DNA from: Bacteroidaceae bacterium
Lineage (GTDB): Bacteria; Bacteroidota; Bacteroidia; Bacteroidales; Bacteroidaceae
Direction: 5' to 3'
DNA length: 9,056 bases
Assembly (NCBI GenBank): GCA_900772575.1
Contig: CAAHEN010000191.1
Location: 1-9,056 of the forward strand
Shown: one piece after another, positions 6,944 through 9,056 of the stretch
Position numbering within the stretch: the stretch's first letter is position 1
How the letters are laid out: each line of letters starts with the position of its first letter
Notes under the pieces: generated by a model
What the model was told of the DNA's origin: nothing
Database searches by the model: none
What the model saw: the letters and a program-made list of their open reading frames with translations, nothing else
Position numbers and translations under genes: made by a program

Positions 6944-8167
6944 TCAGCGGGCAGCTGTCAGTTCGCAGATCTTGACGACGACCTCACTCGCCTTCTTAAG
7001 CGAGGGGATTGGCAGGAACTCGTGTGGGCCATGGAAGTTCAGGCCACCGGCAAAGATGTTGGGACAGGGCAATCCCTTGAACGACAACTGCGCACCGTCT
7101 GTGCCACCACGAATGGCACGAACCGCCGGTGTCACACCGACCTGGCGCATGGCTTCGAGGGCGATGTCGATGACGTGCATAACCGGCTCTATCTTTTCGC
7201 GCATGTTGTAGTACTGGTCATTGACGGTCAGCGTTGCTGTACCCGTTCCATATTTGGCGTTCAGCCACCCGCTCGCCTGATTCAGCAGCCGCTTGCGGGA
7301 TTCGAACTTCTCACGGTCGTGATCGCGAATGATATAAGTGAGCGTGGCTTTTTCCACATTGCCACTGATACCCAGCAAATGGAAAAAGCCCTCATAGCCT
7401 ACAGTAGCCTCAGGGGTCTCTGCCGGTGGCAGCAATTGTGCGAACTCTGTGGCTACGCGCGCTGCGTTGAGCATCTTCCCCTTGGCATATCCGGGGTGGA
7501 CACTGACACCGCGTACCTCCACTTTGGCCACAGCCGCATTGAAATTCTCAAACTCCAACTCGCCGACTTCACCACCGTCCATCGTATAGGCCCATTCGCA
7601 CCCAAACTTTTCGACGTCAAACTTGTGGGCACCAAGCCCTATCTCCTCGTCGGGATTGAAACCGATACGGATTTTGCCGTGTTTGATTTCAGGATGGGCG
7701 ATGAGATATTCCATGGCCTGCACAATCTCAGCAATACCGGCCTTGTCATCGGCACCGAGCAGGGTGTGTCCGTCTGTAACGATGAGGTCTTCACCGACAT
7801 GGTTCAACAGTTCGGGGAACTTCGTCGGTGAGGTGATGATGCCGGCTGCCTCGTCGAGCACAATATCTCCACCACCGTAGGCCCTGACGATACGTGGCTT
7901 TATGTTGGCCCCAGAACAATCGGGGCTAGTGTCCATGTGAGAAATGAAGCCGATGGTCGGGACTGCTGCGTCAGTGTTGGCTGGCAGCGTGGCATAAAGA
8001 TAGCCATTGGCGTCGAGCTCCACGTCTTTCAGTCCGACCTTCTCGAGTTCCGCTTTCAGGTATTTGGCCAACTCAAGTTGTTTGGCCGTACTTGGAGTGC
8101 CTTCCGCGTCTTCGGCAGACTGCGTGTCGAAGGCTACATAGTTCAAGAATCTTTCTACGATATCCAT
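6944..8167 (-). CDS. pepT: Peptidase T (tripeptide aminopeptidase, M20 family)
   Basis: This 407-residue cytosolic enzyme removes the N-terminal residue of tripeptides using two metal ions, completing breakdown of imported peptides. Length matches the enterobacterial enzyme (about 408) nearly exactly. The M20B metal and catalytic positions are all present: His77 and Asp79 in SHMDT (76-80), Asp140 in LGADDKAG (137-144), Glu174-Glu175 in NPDEEIG (171-177), Asp197 in TMDGG (195-199) and His379 in NFHGPHEF (377-384). The RAIRGGTDGAQLSFKGLP stretch (350-367) is also typical. The start ATG is followed by a typical MDIVERFLNYVAFDTQS opening and preceded by a perfect Bacteroidota -7 box about 43 bases upstream. 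The gene is divergent from guaD and seems to be transcribed alone. Confidence 0.97.
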   Translation of the reverse strand: MDIVERFLNYVAFDTQSAEDAEGTPSTAKQLELAKYLKAELEKVGLKDVELDANGYLYATLPANTDAAVPTIGFISHMDTSPDCSGANIKPRIVRAYGGGDIVLDEAAGIITSPTKFPELLNHVGEDLIVTDGHTLLGADDKAGIAEIVQAMEYLIAHPEIKHGKIRIGFNPDEEIGLGAHKFDVEKFGCEWAYTMDGGEVGELEFENFNAAVAKVEVRGVSVHPGYAKGKMLNAARVATEFAQLLPPAETPEATVGYEGFFHLLGISGNVEKATLTYIIRDHDREKFESRKRLLNQASGWLNAKYGTGTATLTVNDQYYNMREKIEPVMHVIDIALEAMRQVGVTPAVRAIRGGTDGAQLSFKGLPCPNIFAGGLNFHGPHEFLPIPSLKKASEVVVKICELTAAR

Positions 8168-8209
8168 AAATGCTTTTATGTCTCAGTGTATGGTTTTGCT
8201 TCGTTCTCG

Positions 8210-8217
8210 CAAAGATA
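8210..8217 (-). promoter_or_regulatory. Bacteroidota -7 box for pepT
   Basis: On the minus strand TATCTTTG matches TAnnTTTG at every fixed position. It lies 42 bases upstream of the pepT ATG, which would give a leader of about 35 bases. No good TTTG -33 partner is visible at the expected 19-21 base spacing, so the call rests on the -7 box and position. Confidence 0.5.
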
Positions 8218-8251
8218 TGGATTTCCGCTGAATTGGTACCTATCTTTTTCG

Positions 8252-8259
8252 TACTTTTG
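8252..8259 (+). promoter_or_regulatory. Bacteroidota -7 box for guaD
   Basis: TACTTTTG matches TAnnTTTG at every fixed position and ends 24 bases before the guaD ATG at 8284. A transcript would start around 8266, giving a very short leader of about 18 bases. A partial -33 match (TTGG at 8233-8236) is closer than usual. A start here falls inside the longer upstream-extended reading frame, supporting the internal ATG as the true start. Confidence 0.5.
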
Positions 8260-8283
8260 TCCCGTCGCAAATCTGAGACTGCA

Positions 8284-8751
8284 ATGAAGAAAGAAGAACT
8301 GATGGCTATGGCCATTCGCTTGGCCGAAGAAAACATAGACACTGGCGGAGGCCCGTTTGGCGCGGTCATCGCTCGCGATGGGCAGGTCGTCGCTACCGGT
8401 GTCAATCGTGTGACCGCATCTTGCGATCCGACAGCCCATGCCGAAGTTTCCGCAATACGGGCGGCAGCTCGCGCCTTGGGGACATTCGACCTACACGGCT
8501 GCGACATTTACTCTTCGTGCGAACCCTGTCCCATGTGCCTGAGCGCCATTTACTGGGCACATCTGGACAGGGTGTTCTATGCAGGCACGAAAGACGATGC
8601 GGCCCGTGCCGGCTTCGACGATGCGTTCATCTATCATGAACTGGCTACAGCCCCAGCGCTTCGCCGCCTACCGGCTGAGCCAATGATGCACGCGGAGAGT
8701 TTGAAGGTATTCAGCAAATGGATGACCAAGGAAGACAAGACAATCTACTGA
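8284..8751 (+). CDS. guaD: Guanine deaminase
   Basis: The 155-residue protein belongs to the cytidine-deaminase-like zinc family and should convert guanine to xanthine and ammonia in purine salvage or catabolism. Zinc site: His52 with the proton shuttle Glu54 in TAHAEV (50-55), and Cys82 and Cys85 in CEPCPMC (79-85). Substrate-specific features point to the short Bacillus-type guanine deaminase rather than tRNA adenosine or cytosine deaminases. These are GGPFGAVIARDG (22-33), DPTAHAEVSAIR (48-59), AIYWAHLDRVFYA (88-100), AGFDDAFIY (109-117) and a C-terminal Tyr155. The family length is about 156. The open frame reaches back to 8170, but the extra 38 residues are hydrophobic, cover the promoter and do not fit the family, so ATG 8284 is chosen. 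It is divergent from pepT. Confidence 0.93.
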   Translation: MKKEELMAMAIRLAEENIDTGGGPFGAVIARDGQVVATGVNRVTASCDPTAHAEVSAIRAAARALGTFDLHGCDIYSSCEPCPMCLSAIYWAHLDRVFYAGTKDDAARAGFDDAFIYHELATAPALRRLPAEPMMHAESLKVFSKWMTKEDKTIY

Positions 8752-9056
8752 CCTCTATCCAGCACTGGGTTCCATGACTGAAAATGGGCTCACTTAACCC
8801 CCAAACCGGTCTAATGAAACGATTTCGGCTTATTAGACCGGTAAAACTTTTGCACCTGTTCAGGACATCGCATAGCCCCCGCTGGAGGCTCTCGCCGCAC
8901 ATCATCAATCACACACCACACACATATTACGCGCACCATCATTCATCAAATAAGCCCCAAACCGCTCATTGGATTTTGCGAAGGTCTACAGGCACACGGG
9001 ATGTTCATCCCCAGTGTCAGTGGCTCCCATGACGGTCTAAGATTTGGGTTTAACAC
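8752..9056. other. Non-coding stretch after guaD with repeat-like motifs
   Basis: No convincing gene is seen in these 305 bases. The possible frames on either strand show no recognisable domain and are interrupted by inverted repeats. Several short motifs recur. CCCCAAACCG occurs at 8799-8808 and 8955-8964. GGTCTAA occurs at 8808-8814 and 9034-9040, with its complement at 8834-8840. Similar CCAG...CCATGAC blocks occur at 8759-8778 and 9011-9033. Near the right edge is a short dyad, GGGATG/CATCCC (8998-9011). The stretch may hold degenerate copies of a dispersed intergenic repeat. It may also contain control sequences for a gene beyond the window. Confidence 0.5.
8805..8842. repeat. 11-bp perfect inverted repeat, possible guaD terminator
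   Basis: ACCGGTCTAAT (8805-8815) and ATTAGACCGGT (8832-8842) are exact reverse complements around a 16-base loop. The loop itself contains GAAA/TTTC (8816-8826). It begins 54 bases after the guaD stop, similar to the spacing of the hairpins after pepT and the OmpA-like gene, so it could end guaD transcription. However, the 3' side reads AAAACTTTTGC, without a clean T-tract. It may instead be part of an intergenic repeat. Confidence 0.55.

Noticed and set aside
6914..7831. 305-residue open frame on the plus strand opposite pepT
   Set aside because: It is entirely antisense to an intact pepT with all catalytic residues, shows no recognisable domain, and is explained by codon bias of the real gene.
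8711..8908. 65-residue minus-strand frame overlapping the guaD 3' end
   Set aside because: It overlaps guaD coding sequence and the inverted repeat, and shows no recognisable domain or promoter.
8784..9032. 82-residue frame after guaD
   Set aside because: It covers both arms of the 11-bp inverted repeat and the repeated motifs, has unusual composition (rich in H, R, P) and no domain; more likely a chance reading of repeat DNA.
1..9056. CRISPR array, transposase, integrase, tRNA, rRNA, toxin-antitoxin or phage-defence module
   Set aside because: No regularly spaced repeats, no transposase or integrase motifs, no tRNA-like fold and no defence-type domains were seen on either strand.

Overview
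The window looks like a chromosomal housekeeping segment from a Bacteroidota bacterium, most likely order Bacteroidales and plausibly Prevotella-like. This rests on four observations: a GH92 mannosidase; promoter -7 boxes of the Bacteroidota TAnnTTTG type; A-rich leaders with no clear Shine-Dalgarno sequences; and an OmpA-domain lipoprotein of a kind common in that phylum. The genus is a guess.

Layout from left to right. Bases 1-206 are non-coding and hold a strong dyad (12-47) and a bidirectional terminator-like hairpin (129-160). Five genes follow on the minus strand. These are an OmpA/MotB-like lipoprotein (207-1082) with its own candidate promoter, an RluA-family pseudouridine synthase (1228-2124), a secreted GH92 alpha-mannosidase (2151-4454), a CPA2-type cation:proton antiporter with an unusual C-terminal part (4494-6761, start revised), and peptidase T (6944-8167). 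Divergent from pepT, on the plus strand, is guanine deaminase guaD (8284-8751, start revised). The last 305 bases (8752-9056) hold no convincing gene, but contain an 11-bp perfect inverted repeat and degenerate repeated motifs.

Transcription as inferred from spacing: antiporter -> GH92 -> RluA (gaps of 39 and 26 bases) is a likely operon read on the minus strand. pepT is a separate unit ending in a GC-rich hairpin, and the OmpA-like gene is a separate unit ending in the hairpin at 129-160. pepT and guaD share a 116-base divergent promoter region with two well-formed -7 boxes. The genes do not form one pathway: they cover envelope anchoring, RNA modification, mannose removal from glycans, ion/pH homeostasis, tripeptide breakdown and purine salvage. 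I see no mobile element, CRISPR array, tRNA or rRNA, and no sign of a new multi-gene system. The most unusual items are the antiporter architecture, the antiporter/GH92/RluA grouping, and the repeat-like intergenic sequence at the right end.
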